The notes beneath the pieces were generated by a model. That model was not told where the DNA came from and ran no database searches. It was given only the letters and a program-made list of their open reading frames with translations. DNA of 64,000 nucleotides from Desulfoferrobacter suflitae. GTDB lineage: Bacteria; Desulfobacterota; Syntrophobacteria; Syntrophobacterales; Syntrophobacteraceae. Below, one piece after another: positions 24,155 through 32,399 of this stretch. Where the stretch lies: NCBI RefSeq assembly GCF_022603395.1, contig NZ_JAIBKA010000006.1:279829-343828 (forward strand), in the 5' to 3' direction. Positions within the stretch are counted from its first letter, which is position 1. Every line of letters starts with the position of its first letter. Position numbers and translations under genes: made by a program.

Positions 24155-25555
24155 GTGGAACCAGGAGAACGCGTCCAGCATGTAAAAGAAAAGAGCCGGA
24201 TCCTGGGTGATCTGATCCACGATTTTTTGCAGTGTCCGGCAGCAACCGGTGCGCATGAAATGGGGTTGCAGATGGCCTGCCTGGATCTGCTGAGAGCTCT
24301 GGGGCCCGGCAATGGATATCAGGAGCACAGCAACCGATCAGTCTCTCAGAAAGCCGTGTCGGAAGCGGAGCGCATGCGTTTGGCGCATGATGAACTGGAT
24401 GCCAGGATAAGGAAACAGAACGAGGCCCTGGCGAAAGCCAACAGGGATTTGCGTGCTGAAATCAACGAACGCAAAAAGGCTGAAAAGAAAATCCGCCAGC
24501 AGAATGAATTTTTGAACCATGTCCTGGAATCCTTGCCTCACCCTTTCTATGTGCTTGACGCCAAAGATTACACCATCAAAATGGCAAACTCGGCGGCGAT
24601 CGCCGGGGAGCTCAGTGAGAATACAACCTGCTACCAGCTGACCCATGGGAGAAGTACCCCATGCAACGGATCCCAACACATTTGCCCGCTGCAGATGGTA
24701 AAAAACACCAAAAAGCCCGTGATCGTCGAACATATTCATTTTGACCGGAAGGGGAATCCCAGAAATGTCGAAGTTCACGGCTATCCGATTTTTGATGAAG
24801 ACGGCAATGTCGCTCAGCTGATCGAGTATTCCCTGGATATCACTCAGCGCAAAAAGATGGAGGCGGAACTAAGGAACAACGCAGAAAAAATCAAGATGTT
24901 TGCCTACGCCATTTCCCACGACCTCAGGAGTCCGCTGATCGGGATCCATGGCCTGGTCGAGTTGATGCACAAACAATACAGGGACCTGCTGGACGAAAGA
25001 GGCAGCAAATACTGCGAACAAATCCTCAAAGCCTCAAAACAGGTCGTCGCCCTCGTTGAGGAGCTCAACACGTTCATAAGAACCAAGGAGACTCCCCTGA
25101 ACTTTGAAGCCGTTGACAGCAACGAAATATTCACCGCCATGAGAGAGGAGTTCAGCCCCCTGCTGGCAATTCATCACATTACCTGGTCACAACCCGCCGA
25201 TGCGCCCACGGTCAAAGCTGATAAGCTCTCCTTGCTGCGGATTTTTCGCAATCTGGTGGACAACGCGCTCAAGTATGGCGGCGATGATCTTAGCGAGATC
25301 ACAATCGGCTATCAGGAGTCAGCGGATTCTCACATTTTTTCAGTCAGTGACGACGGGGTGGGCATCAAGTCGGAAGACTGCAAATCCGTATTCGGACCAT
25401 TTAAGCGCAATGAAACTTCCAAGGGAATAGCGGGAACCGGATTGGGCCTTGCCATCGTTGAGGAGATTGTCACCAGGCACCGGGGAAAAGTTTGGGCGGA
25501 GCCCAACCCGGATCAAGGTGTCACCTTTTACGTTTCACTACCCAAAGCGCTTTAG
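24155..25555 (+). CDS. PAS-domain sensor histidine kinase
   Basis: The 466-residue soluble kinase starts at GTG after GGGGAG. Residues 1-65 are of unknown fold, 68-120 a coiled coil, 120-235 a PAS domain, 245-310 HisKA with the phospho-acceptor H255 (FAYAISHDLRSPL), and 350-466 HATPase (NLVDNALKYGG, DDGVGI, GTGLGLAIVEEI). The PAS loop has a conserved Cys set, C159, H164, C170 and C177 (CYQLTHGRSTPCNGSQHICP), suggesting metal, heme or redox sensing. There are no transmembrane segments and no response regulator next door. It follows the NHLP-STAS gene on the same strand after a 165-base gap, so a functional link is possible but unproven. Confidence 0.9.
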   Translation: MEPGERVQHVKEKSRILGDLIHDFLQCPAATGAHEMGLQMACLDLLRALGPGNGYQEHSNRSVSQKAVSEAERMRLAHDELDARIRKQNEALAKANRDLRAEINERKKAEKKIRQQNEFLNHVLESLPHPFYVLDAKDYTIKMANSAAIAGELSENTTCYQLTHGRSTPCNGSQHICPLQMVKNTKKPVIVEHIHFDRKGNPRNVEVHGYPIFDEDGNVAQLIEYSLDITQRKKMEAELRNNAEKIKMFAYAISHDLRSPLIGIHGLVELMHKQYRDLLDERGSKYCEQILKASKQVVALVEELNTFIRTKETPLNFEAVDSNEIFTAMREEFSPLLAIHHITWSQPADAPTVKADKLSLLRIFRNLVDNALKYGGDDLSEITIGYQESADSHIFSVSDDGVGIKSEDCKSVFGPFKRNETSKGIAGTGLGLAIVEEIVTRHRGKVWAEPNPDQGVTFYVSLPKAL

Positions 25556-25582
25556 GGACTCGATCATCGGCCTCCGGCTGAC

Positions 25583-26503
25583 TCATTGATTTGCTTGCAG
25601 AAAGCTCGCCAGACTGGCAGGATCTTCAACACTCAGAACCTTTGCGCTGCGATCTATCTTGCGCATCAGTCCGCGCAGCACTCGTTTGGGACCGACTTCG
25701 ACAAACTGACTGTACCCTTCCTGCAGCATCCATTCGATGGACTGCCTCCAGAGAACCGAACCACACAATTGGTCGATGAGCTTTTGCGGGGCTTCAAGTG
25801 CGGTCTTCAGGGGCGTTGCATCAACATTGTTCACGATCGGAATCTGCGGATCGCGGAACACGCATTCTCGCACCACCGGCTCAAACCGTTCTTTTGCCAG
25901 ACGCATGCAGCGGCTGTGCCAGGGTCCGCTGACGTTCAGCTTAACACACTTCTTGGCACCGGCTTCGATGCTCAAATTCATCGCCCGATCCACAGTATCG
26001 GCCGGACCGGTGATGATGATCTGGTCGGGGCAGTTGATGTTGGCGACCTCCACATCACACACCTGACAAATCTCTCGAATCTTGTCTTCTTCCAAATCCA
26101 TTATTGCGGCCATGCTGCCGGGTTCTTCCTGAGCCGCCTGATGCATTAAGGCTCCACGCGCTTTGACCAGTTTCAGCGTGTCTTCCAGACTGATCACGCC
26201 AGCCGCATAGAGGGCGCTGTATTCCCCCAGGCTGTGTCCGGCGGCGGCGACCGGATAGATGGCATGCAGTCGCAATATGTTAAAGCAAGCCAAATTGACA
26301 ACGGTAATCGCAGGCTGAACGTTTTCAGTGAGCACCAGCAACTCTTCGGGCCCCTCAAAACAAAGTCGAGTAATGTTCATCTGCAGAATGTCATTGGCTT
26401 GTTCAAATAGTTCACGAACTTCCGTGTAATTCTCGTAAAATTCGCGTCCCATGCCCACGTATTGCGATCCCTGACCTGGAAAAAGAAAGACCCATTTGTT
26501 CAT
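25583..26503 (-). CDS. fabD: malonyl-CoA:ACP transacylase
   Basis: Transfers malonyl from CoA to acyl carrier protein to start fatty acid elongation. The 306-residue product has the acyltransferase signature FPGQGSQYVGMGREF near the N-terminus, the nucleophile motif GHSLGEYSAL (Ser near 92), a GPWHSRCM segment carrying the catalytic His, and the C-terminal FVEVGPKRVLRGLMRKID. It is alone here, not in a fab operon, and converges on the histidine kinase gene. Length and all active-site motifs are normal. Confidence 0.95.
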   Translation of the reverse strand: MNKWVFLFPGQGSQYVGMGREFYENYTEVRELFEQANDILQMNITRLCFEGPEELLVLTENVQPAITVVNLACFNILRLHAIYPVAAAGHSLGEYSALYAAGVISLEDTLKLVKARGALMHQAAQEEPGSMAAIMDLEEDKIREICQVCDVEVANINCPDQIIITGPADTVDRAMNLSIEAGAKKCVKLNVSGPWHSRCMRLAKERFEPVVRECVFRDPQIPIVNNVDATPLKTALEAPQKLIDQLCGSVLWRQSIEWMLQEGYSQFVEVGPKRVLRGLMRKIDRSAKVLSVEDPASLASFLQANQ

Positions 26504-26748
26504 CCCACTGCTCCTGTGCCAACTGATCTAACAAATTATAATGACAATGATTGGGCTCGCTTTTATTAGCCTGGGTATATCTTGTCAAGTAATGAATAAG
26601 AGTGGCACATGAAAAGGAACGGCCGGAACAATGCTTGACTGCAGGTTCGCCAGGGTGGTAGACGGTGCCTGCTTGAATTTGCGCCGACTGCCCCCCGAAA
26701 TCGATGTATGCGATGCAGGGCGATCAGTATCCTGCCCCCCAAAAAAAG

Positions 26749-26778
26749 TTATTTTCAGAGGCATCATACTGGTATAAT
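26749..26778 (+). promoter_or_regulatory. extended -10 promoter candidate for the mlaC-like gene
   Basis: TGGTATAAT (TGn plus a perfect -10, hexamer at 26773-26778) lies about 57 bases before the start codon. The -35 is weak (TTATTT, 26749-26754, 18-base spacer), as usual for extended -10 promoters. It lies in the 332-base divergent gap between fabD and the mlaC-like gene, in which I see no other feature. Confidence 0.55.
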
Positions 26779-26835
26779 AATGAGATTTGTAAAAGGTTGC
26801 TATAGAGCGAGCTAATGCCCACAGGAGAAATGCAA

Positions 26836-27471
26836 ATGTTGCACGATCATCGTTTTGTGAGAACCTTGGTGATATTTTTGATTTTTGGCTCCTTTCTGCT
26901 CGCACCAATACCGGCGCTAGCCAGCCGGACTCCAATGGATGTGATCAAGGCGGGAACCGAAAAGGCGCTGGATATTCTGCATGACCGCAATCCAGATGGA
27001 AAGCTCAATCTGAGGGCGCGGCGGGGGGAAATCCTGACCATTGTTGACCAATATTTTGACTTTGAAGAAATGGCCAAGCGCTCCTTGGGACGTGCATGGA
27101 GGTTCCAGTCAAAACAGAAACAGGATGAGTTCGTAAGACTTTTCAAAGACCTGTTGTTTAATACTTACGTGGATCGGGTCGAAAGCTACACTGCCTCCAA
27201 CGAGCAGGTTGTGTTCGACACGCAGCAAATCGACGGCAACCACGCAGTGGTGAAGACCCGCATCACCGGGTATCAGGACAAGGATGTGAGCGTTGACTAC
27301 CGACTCACTCAGAAAGCCGGCGAGTGGAAGGTTTATGACGTGATCGTTGCAGGAATCAGTCTGGTGAATAACTATCGCAGTCAGTTCAACTCCATCCTTT
27401 CCCGAAAATCTTTCGATGAACTGCTCAAGACAATGAATAACAAAGTGGCCTCAATCAACAAGCCCGCCTAG
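26836..27471 (+). CDS. MlaC/Ttg2D-family periplasmic phospholipid-binding protein
   Basis: The 211-residue protein starts MLHDHRFVRTLVIFLIFGSF and has a signal peptide cleaved near ALASRTP. The mature part matches the MlaC family, which carries phospholipids between the outer membrane and the inner-membrane Mla ABC transporter: YFDFEEMAKRSLGRAWR, then FVRLFKDLLFNTYVDRVESY and WKVYDVIVAGISLVNNYRSQ. Three ATGs are close together; 26836 has AGGAG 8 bases upstream. No mlaA, mlaD, mlaE or mlaF lies beside it, although an unassigned ABC ATPase occurs at 29252. Family assignment is firm, the pathway partners lie elsewhere. Confidence 0.88.
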   Translation: MLHDHRFVRTLVIFLIFGSFLLAPIPALASRTPMDVIKAGTEKALDILHDRNPDGKLNLRARRGEILTIVDQYFDFEEMAKRSLGRAWRFQSKQKQDEFVRLFKDLLFNTYVDRVESYTASNEQVVFDTQQIDGNHAVVKTRITGYQDKDVSVDYRLTQKAGEWKVYDVIVAGISLVNNYRSQFNSILSRKSFDELLKTMNNKVASINKPA

Positions 27472-27504
27472 CTGGTACCCTGCAGCCCGGTTGGGAGCGA
27501 TTTG

Positions 27505-28182
27505 ATGAATCTCGGACCGGAAGGACACCGCAAACGCCTGCGCGAACGGTTCTTGCGCAGTGGCTTCGATGGGTTTCACGACCACGAGTTGCTGGAATTG
27601 ATCCTGCTGTACGCCATTCCCAGGAGAGACGTCAAACCGATCGCCAAGGCTCTGTTGATGGAATTCTCCTCGGTATCGGCGGTTTTTGATGCACCGATGG
27701 AAGCACTGCAGAGCGTTTCCGGAGTAGGGGAACACGCGGCCATGCTGCTCTCTATGATTCCCCGTTTGGTGGACCGCTATCATCAGGACCGATGGCGGCA
27801 AACCTCCTCGTTCCATTCCACTCAGCAGGCGGTGGCCTATCTGACAGCCGTCCTGGGCACCGAGAGGAATGAGGTGTTTTGTGTTCTCGCGCTCAACAGC
27901 CGCAATGGACTGATCGCTCGGGAAGAGATCCAGCGAGGCAGTGTCAATCGGACGGCGGTGTACCCTCGACTGGTGGTTGAAACCAGTCTCAAGCACCGGG
28001 CAACTGCGGTGATCCTGGCCCATAATCACCCGGGGGGCGACCCGAGCCCTTCAACCGCCGACCGCCAGTTGACCCGCAAACTCAAAAGAATCCTGCACGA
28101 CCTGGACATCACCGTGCACGATCACATCATCATTGCCGGTCCGCGCTATTTTTCCTTCGTCGAGCAGGGGGAAATGGAATGA
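27505..28182 (+). CDS. radC: RadC-family JAMM-domain protein
   Basis: The 225-residue protein has an N-terminal helix-hairpin-helix part (ALQSVSGVGEHAAMLL) and a C-terminal JAB1/MPN-like metallo-domain with HNHPGGDPSPSTADRQLT (H-x-H-x7-S-x2-D) near residue 174. RadC was named for DNA repair, but its biochemical role is unsettled. It starts 33 bases after mlaC; the ATG at 27505 follows a weak site. Its TGA overlaps the ATG of the next gene (ATGA at 28179), so translation is probably coupled. Confidence 0.92.
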   Translation: MNLGPEGHRKRLRERFLRSGFDGFHDHELLELILLYAIPRRDVKPIAKALLMEFSSVSAVFDAPMEALQSVSGVGEHAAMLLSMIPRLVDRYHQDRWRQTSSFHSTQQAVAYLTAVLGTERNEVFCVLALNSRNGLIAREEIQRGSVNRTAVYPRLVVETSLKHRATAVILAHNHPGGDPSPSTADRQLTRKLKRILHDLDITVHDHIIIAGPRYFSFVEQGEME

Positions 28183-29219
28183 ATTCCGGTACCATGCCGG
28201 CCATCGTCGTCAAACAGTCCGGCGGCAAAGGTCAGTGGAACCGTTTGGCGTTCGAGACGGTGCCACGTCCCACGCTTGCCCACCGGGAAGTGCTGGTCCA
28301 GGTAGAAGCCTGCTCGGTCAATCGCGCCGATTTGCTGCAACGACGCGGGTTTTATCCTCCACCCCCGGGTGCTTCTGCAATCCTTGGCCTGGATTTCGCC
28401 GGCTTCGTCGCAGCAATGGCTGATAACGTTACCCGATGGCATGCGGGCGACCGTGTGTTCGGCATAACCTCCGGAGGCGGCTACGGGCGCTACATTGCCG
28501 TGTCGGAAGATCATCTGGTCAGGATTCCTGAGCGCCTTTCGTTTGTGGAAGCGGCCGCAGTGGCGGAAGTGTTTTTCACGGCGTTTGTCAACCTGTTCCT
28601 GGAAGCGCAGATTCAAGCGGGCGAGAGGTTGCTCGTTCAGGGCGGCGGAAGCGGAGTCGGAAGCGCTGCCATCCAGCTGGCCAAGGCGGCAGATGTGAGG
28701 TCCTACATCACAGCCGGTTGCGATGAGAGGATCCGGCGTTGCCTGGAGCTTGGAGCCGCATACGGCATCAATTACAAACAGGAGGACTTCGCCAAACGCA
28801 TCCTGGAGCTCACCTCCGATGAAGGCGTCGATGTCATCCTGGACATCGTCGGAGGGCCATACCTGACTCGCCATTTGGATATTCTCAGCAACCGCGGCCG
28901 CCTGGTCTTAATCGGCCTGATGGGCGGAAGCAGGGCCGAAATTCCTCTTGGCCCGGTACTCACCAAACGACTGCGAATCATCGGCTCGGTGCTCAGAAGC
29001 AGAACCAACCGGGAGAAAGCGATTATAACCCAGGAATTCCGGAAGAAAGTCATTCCGTTACTCGAATCCAACCGAATCCATCCCGTAATCGACGGCATTT
29101 ATCCCATTCACGCCGCGGAAGAAGCCCATCAACGGATGCTGGCTGGAGGTCATTTCGGCAAGATCGTTTTGACCTGGCACGGCGTGGAAGACTGGAATGG
29201 GGTTGGGAGGCGAGGTTGA
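28179..29219 (+). CDS. NAD(P)H:quinone oxidoreductase, zinc-independent MDR family (PIG3/QOR type)
   Basis: The 346-residue product is a medium-chain dehydrogenase/reductase without the zinc-ligand cysteines. The N-terminal GroES-like fold carries VNRADLLQRRGFYPPPPGAS, the Rossmann part has GERLLVQGGGSGVGSAAIQL for NADPH, and IGLMGGSRAEIPLG lies near 245. The pattern is closest to the PIG3/QOR subfamily, which reduces quinones or enones. It overlaps radC by 4 bases. An ATG at 28194 is also possible and sits closer to the start of homology. The natural substrate is unknown. Confidence 0.87.
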   Translation: MNSGTMPAIVVKQSGGKGQWNRLAFETVPRPTLAHREVLVQVEACSVNRADLLQRRGFYPPPPGASAILGLDFAGFVAAMADNVTRWHAGDRVFGITSGGGYGRYIAVSEDHLVRIPERLSFVEAAAVAEVFFTAFVNLFLEAQIQAGERLLVQGGGSGVGSAAIQLAKAADVRSYITAGCDERIRRCLELGAAYGINYKQEDFAKRILELTSDEGVDVILDIVGGPYLTRHLDILSNRGRLVLIGLMGGSRAEIPLGPVLTKRLRIIGSVLRSRTNREKAIITQEFRKKVIPLLESNRIHPVIDGIYPIHAAEEAHQRMLAGGHFGKIVLTWHGVEDWNGVGRRG

Positions 29220-29251
29220 AACGAGGGCTTGGGTGTGCCGGAGAAAGCCCA

Positions 29252-30070
29252 ATGGAAAACGATTGGATCAGGTTGGATAAGGTATCCCTGGTGCGCAATC
29301 GCAAAACCATCCTGGAAGCAATCCAGTGGTCCGTCAGTCCCGGCGACCACTGGGTAGTCATGGGTGCCAACGGCTCCGGCAAGACCACCCTTCTGCAGCT
29401 CCTGGCGGGCTACCTCTGGCCGACCCGGGGCAACATTACCGTACTGGGTGAACGATTCGGCCACACCGACCTGCGCACCCTGAGAAAAAAGATCGGCTGG
29501 GTAGGGTCATTTCTGCAAATCCAGGTTCCTCCCTCCGAACGCCCTGTGGATTTTATCGTCAGCGGCAAGTTTGCCTCCATCGGCATTTTCGAGCAACCTG
29601 CGGAAGACGACTACCGTCACGCCTACCAGGTAGCCTGTCGACTGAGGGTGGACAAAATTCTGCAGTCCCCCTACGGAGTCCTTTCACAGGGCGAAAAACA
29701 GCGCCTGCTTATCGCTCGTGCCCTGATGCATAATCCTCAACTGGTCATACTCGATGAACCGTGCGCCGGACTTGACCTGGCAGCGCGTGAACAACTGCTC
29801 CAGATCCTGCAGGATCTGGGCAGCTCGGCCAACTCCCCCACTTTGATTTACGTCACACACCATCTCGAAGAAATTGTGCCGATCTTCACCCACACCCTGC
29901 TCCTCAAAGATGGAAAAATCCTGGCGCAGGGAACCAACGAAGATATTCTTCGATCTTCTCTGTTGCAGGAAGCTTTTGGACTGGCGATGGAGGTGGTTAA
30001 GGACAAAGGCCGCTACTGGGCGCATATTCAGGCAGACGCCGTAGCAAAAGCTTTCCCTCGAGAAGGTTAA
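29252..30070 (+). CDS. ABC transporter ATP-binding protein
   Basis: The 272-residue nucleotide-binding subunit has Walker A GANGSGKTTLLQLLAG, Q-loop near VGSFLQIQ, signature LSQGEKQRLLIARALM, Walker B QLVILDEPCAGLDLA and the switch His in YVTHHLEEI. It resembles the ModF/PhnC-type and YlmA-like cytoplasmic ATPases. No permease or binding-protein gene adjoins it, so its transporter or role cannot be named. The ATG at 29252 follows GGAG; the longer frame start at 29216 overlaps the previous gene. It converges on the nucleotidyltransferase gene with a 4-base overlap. Confidence 0.88.
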   Translation: MENDWIRLDKVSLVRNRKTILEAIQWSVSPGDHWVVMGANGSGKTTLLQLLAGYLWPTRGNITVLGERFGHTDLRTLRKKIGWVGSFLQIQVPPSERPVDFIVSGKFASIGIFEQPAEDDYRHAYQVACRLRVDKILQSPYGVLSQGEKQRLLIARALMHNPQLVILDEPCAGLDLAAREQLLQILQDLGSSANSPTLIYVTHHLEEIVPIFTHTLLLKDGKILAQGTNEDILRSSLLQEAFGLAMEVVKDKGRYWAHIQADAVAKAFPREG

Positions 30071-30867
30071 TGCCTTCTCAGCCCTGCATATTGCCGCTGC
30101 ACATAGTGCAACGCTTCCGGCGTATCCACCCCGGTGACCTCAGCCGGGGCGGCGATGGCCATCCCAACAGCAAGGCCGTCCCGGCTCATCAGCTCAACCA
30201 GGTCCGTTAGAAAGAACTCCTCCACCGTGACATGGCTGCCGCCCCATTTTTTCTGCACCCGATGCGGTGCCTTTGCCAGATGTGCCATATACTCCAGGAG
30301 AACTCGCCGCCCGGCGGCGTAAACACCGGCGTTGCAGTAGTGCAGAGCCGCCCGCCGAGAGGCCGGGTAGGATCGCCAGTATTTCCATTCGACGATTTTC
30401 TTCACGTGCTCCCCCGCACACTCGAGCAGCCCATATTGAGCCTTGTCCGGCGGATCGAACGCCAGCACGGCCAGGTCACAGGAACAGAGCTGTGCAATCA
30501 ATCCGGCGTAGGTTGCCGGTCGGATGAGCGGCACGTCGCCCATGGTGATGATCACCTTGTCGGCGGCCGAGGACTCAAGAAAAGACCTTGCCGCCAGCAG
30601 CGCCCCGCCGGTTCCGTTGGTCTCGGGCTGCACAATGAATTCCGCTCCATGGGCAGCGGCCGCTGCTCTCACCTGGTCGGCAAAATGGTGCACCACAATC
30701 CCCTTGGGCCCAGGTGGAAGATTGTCCAGCACTTCAATCAGCATAGGCCGTCTGCCACTGTACAGTGAACCTTCCGGAATGAGAGGCAAAAGAGTTTTAT
30801 TGCCCTGATACCCCATCATGCGGCTGCCCTTTCCGGCAGCAAAAACAATGCTGGCCACTTCTTTCAA
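30067..30867 (-). CDS. GlmU-type NTP sugar nucleotidyltransferase domain protein
   Basis: The 266-residue protein has a nucleotidyltransferase fold with the signature VFAAGKGSRMMGYQGNKTLL (G-x-G-x-R-M). It also has the GTGGALLAARSFL substrate loop and ITMGDVPLI, the GD metal site, corresponding to the N-terminal half of GlmU. The C-terminal left-handed beta-helix acetyltransferase half is absent, so it would only join a sugar phosphate to UTP or a similar NTP. It starts at TTG 10 bases after GAGGAG; no ATG is in frame at the right place. Upstream lies an inverted-repeat element. Product sugar not determinable. Confidence 0.85.
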   Translation of the reverse strand: MKEVASIVFAAGKGSRMMGYQGNKTLLPLIPEGSLYSGRRPMLIEVLDNLPPGPKGIVVHHFADQVRAAAAAHGAEFIVQPETNGTGGALLAARSFLESSAADKVIITMGDVPLIRPATYAGLIAQLCSCDLAVLAFDPPDKAQYGLLECAGEHVKKIVEWKYWRSYPASRRAALHYCNAGVYAAGRRVLLEYMAHLAKAPHRVQKKWGGSHVTVEEFFLTDLVELMSRDGLAVGMAIAAPAEVTGVDTPEALHYVQRQYAGLRRH

Positions 30868-30887
30868 CTTCCGATCGCTCCTCGGAG

Positions 30888-31013
30888 CTTGTCCGGGAAC
30901 TCCCTCTCCCTTGATGGAGAGGACCGGGGTGAGGGCGTAAATGGTTGCAATCTCAGCCCCTCACCCAACCCCTTCCCCTCGAGGGGGAGAGGAATTTTCC
31001 GTTCGCGGACAAG
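30888..31013. repeat. 126-bp imperfect inverted repeat (MITE- or REP-like)
   Basis: The ends CTTGTCCGGGAA (30888-30899) and TTCGCGGACAAG (31002-31013) are inverted with one mismatch. Inside them, a CCCTCTCCCTT...GGGGTGAGGG arm and its inverted partner CCCTCACCC...GAGGGGGAGAGG continue the symmetry. The element fills the gap between two minus-strand genes, has no coding capacity, and looks like the short GC-rich intergenic repeats of many Proteobacteria. Only one full copy is in the window. Confidence 0.65.
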
Positions 31014-31030
31014 TGCCCCGCCACTTACGG

Positions 31031-32065
31031 TCAGTTCTTATTTTGGCGGTAAATTGAAACGGCTTTGTAGTGTTCCTCCAGAGTCCTGGAAAATCGATGC
31101 GTGCCGTCGTTATTGCTCACAAAATACAAGTAGGGAACATCCTCGGGATAGAGCACCGCGCGCATCGATTCGGCTCCGGGATTACATATGGGGCCTGGAG
31201 GCAATCCCTTTCTCTGGTAGGTGTTATAAGGACTTTGCCTCTGCAGATGCTCACGCGTTATCGGTCCGGAAAAATCCGCTAAATCATAGACGGCAGTCGG
31301 ATCACTTTGCAGGGGCATGCCCAATTTCAGTCGGTTCAAAAACACACCGGCAATCACAGGTCGCTCTGCATCCACAACCGCTTCTTTCTCCACGATGGAC
31401 GACATGGTTACGACCTCCTGCACACTCCACCCAAGCTCCCTGGCTCTGGTTTGCCACTTTTTTGAAAAGTTGATTTGAAACTGGCGAACCATCGCCCTCA
31501 ACATGGTCTTGCTACTGGTAGTTTTGGAAAAATAGTACGTTTCCGGGAAAAGATAACCTTCCAGGCTATCGCCGGGCAGATCCAGGGAATCGATAAAGGC
31601 CCTGTCTCTGGTCAACCGGCTGATATCATCGGCCGCACCAAGCCCCGCCCTTTCAATGATGGCAGCCACATCCGCCAAGGTCGACCCCTCGGGTATCGTC
31701 ACTCGATGCAGTAAAACTTTCCCTTGCACGATTTGATCAAGGATTTGAGCCGGGCTGGATAGAGAAAAGAAGGCATATTCTCCCGCCTTGAGCTTTTGCC
31801 CCGAGTTTGTAAGGCGGCAGAGCAAATAGAATTTCTTGGCATCGGCAACCAGATCTTTTCGCTCCAGTAGATCGGCAATGGCCGCCGCCCCCATGCCGGG
31901 CTCGACGGTCAGCTCCTGCACCCGCGGCACGGCGCCCGCTCTTCCGGGTAGATGCACAAACATCCAGAACTGAAAGGCATATACCAGGCCCGCCAGCGTC
32001 AACAGCCACACCACCGAAGGCACGAGATAACCCATTGCGACGCCAAATTTCTTGAGACCGCTCAT
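31031..32065 (-). CDS. mltG: endolytic murein transglycosylase
   Basis: Cleaves nascent peptidoglycan strands next to the inner membrane, terminating chain growth. The 344-residue product has an N-terminal transmembrane anchor (about 10-32, VVWLLTLAGLVYAFQFWMFV), a LysM-like part (VEPGMGAAAIADLLERKDLV), and the YceG catalytic domain with ASIVEKEA-type motif SSIVEKEAVVDAERPVIAG, whose Glu is catalytic, and LQSDPTAVYDL. The ATG at 32065 follows GGAGGTGAGC; a longer frame from 32098 has no support. It is a single gene, divergent from purM. Confidence 0.93.
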   Translation of the reverse strand: MSGLKKFGVAMGYLVPSVVWLLTLAGLVYAFQFWMFVHLPGRAGAVPRVQELTVEPGMGAAAIADLLERKDLVADAKKFYLLCRLTNSGQKLKAGEYAFFSLSSPAQILDQIVQGKVLLHRVTIPEGSTLADVAAIIERAGLGAADDISRLTRDRAFIDSLDLPGDSLEGYLFPETYYFSKTTSSKTMLRAMVRQFQINFSKKWQTRARELGWSVQEVVTMSSIVEKEAVVDAERPVIAGVFLNRLKLGMPLQSDPTAVYDLADFSGPITREHLQRQSPYNTYQRKGLPPGPICNPGAESMRAVLYPEDVPYLYFVSNNDGTHRFSRTLEEHYKAVSIYRQNKN

Positions 32066-32303
32066 GCTCACCTCCTCGTTGACGATCTTGTTTAGCACGG
32101 AAAACAGCTCACGACAACACTACAGCGATTCTCCTTTCAACTTGCCTTGCTCCGGATGAGCCGTGTCCGCCGCCCGCGCATGCGCACCGCGCCTCGCGGC
32201 AGCATGAGAATAACTGTCACAGCCGGCATACACGGATTTGGCAGGGGCTGACAGCCCATGGGGAATCTGAGAATAGGTTGAGCAACGCGACCGTTAAGAA
32301 TCT

Positions 32304-32332
32304 TTGGCTTGGAAACGATTCAATGCTATGAT
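32304..32332 (+). promoter_or_regulatory. sigma70 promoter candidate for purM
   Basis: TTGGCT (32304-32309), a 17-base spacer, and TATGAT (32327-32332) match four and five of six consensus bases. It lies 67 bases before the purM ATG. The 334-base divergent gap (32066-32399) contains nothing else that I can support. Confidence 0.55.
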
Positions 32333-32399
32333 GTCGGCGAGGTGGAGGAGAAAGGGGGAGCAATAATCGGAAATCACCAGAAAAGGGGCGGCAAAATTC

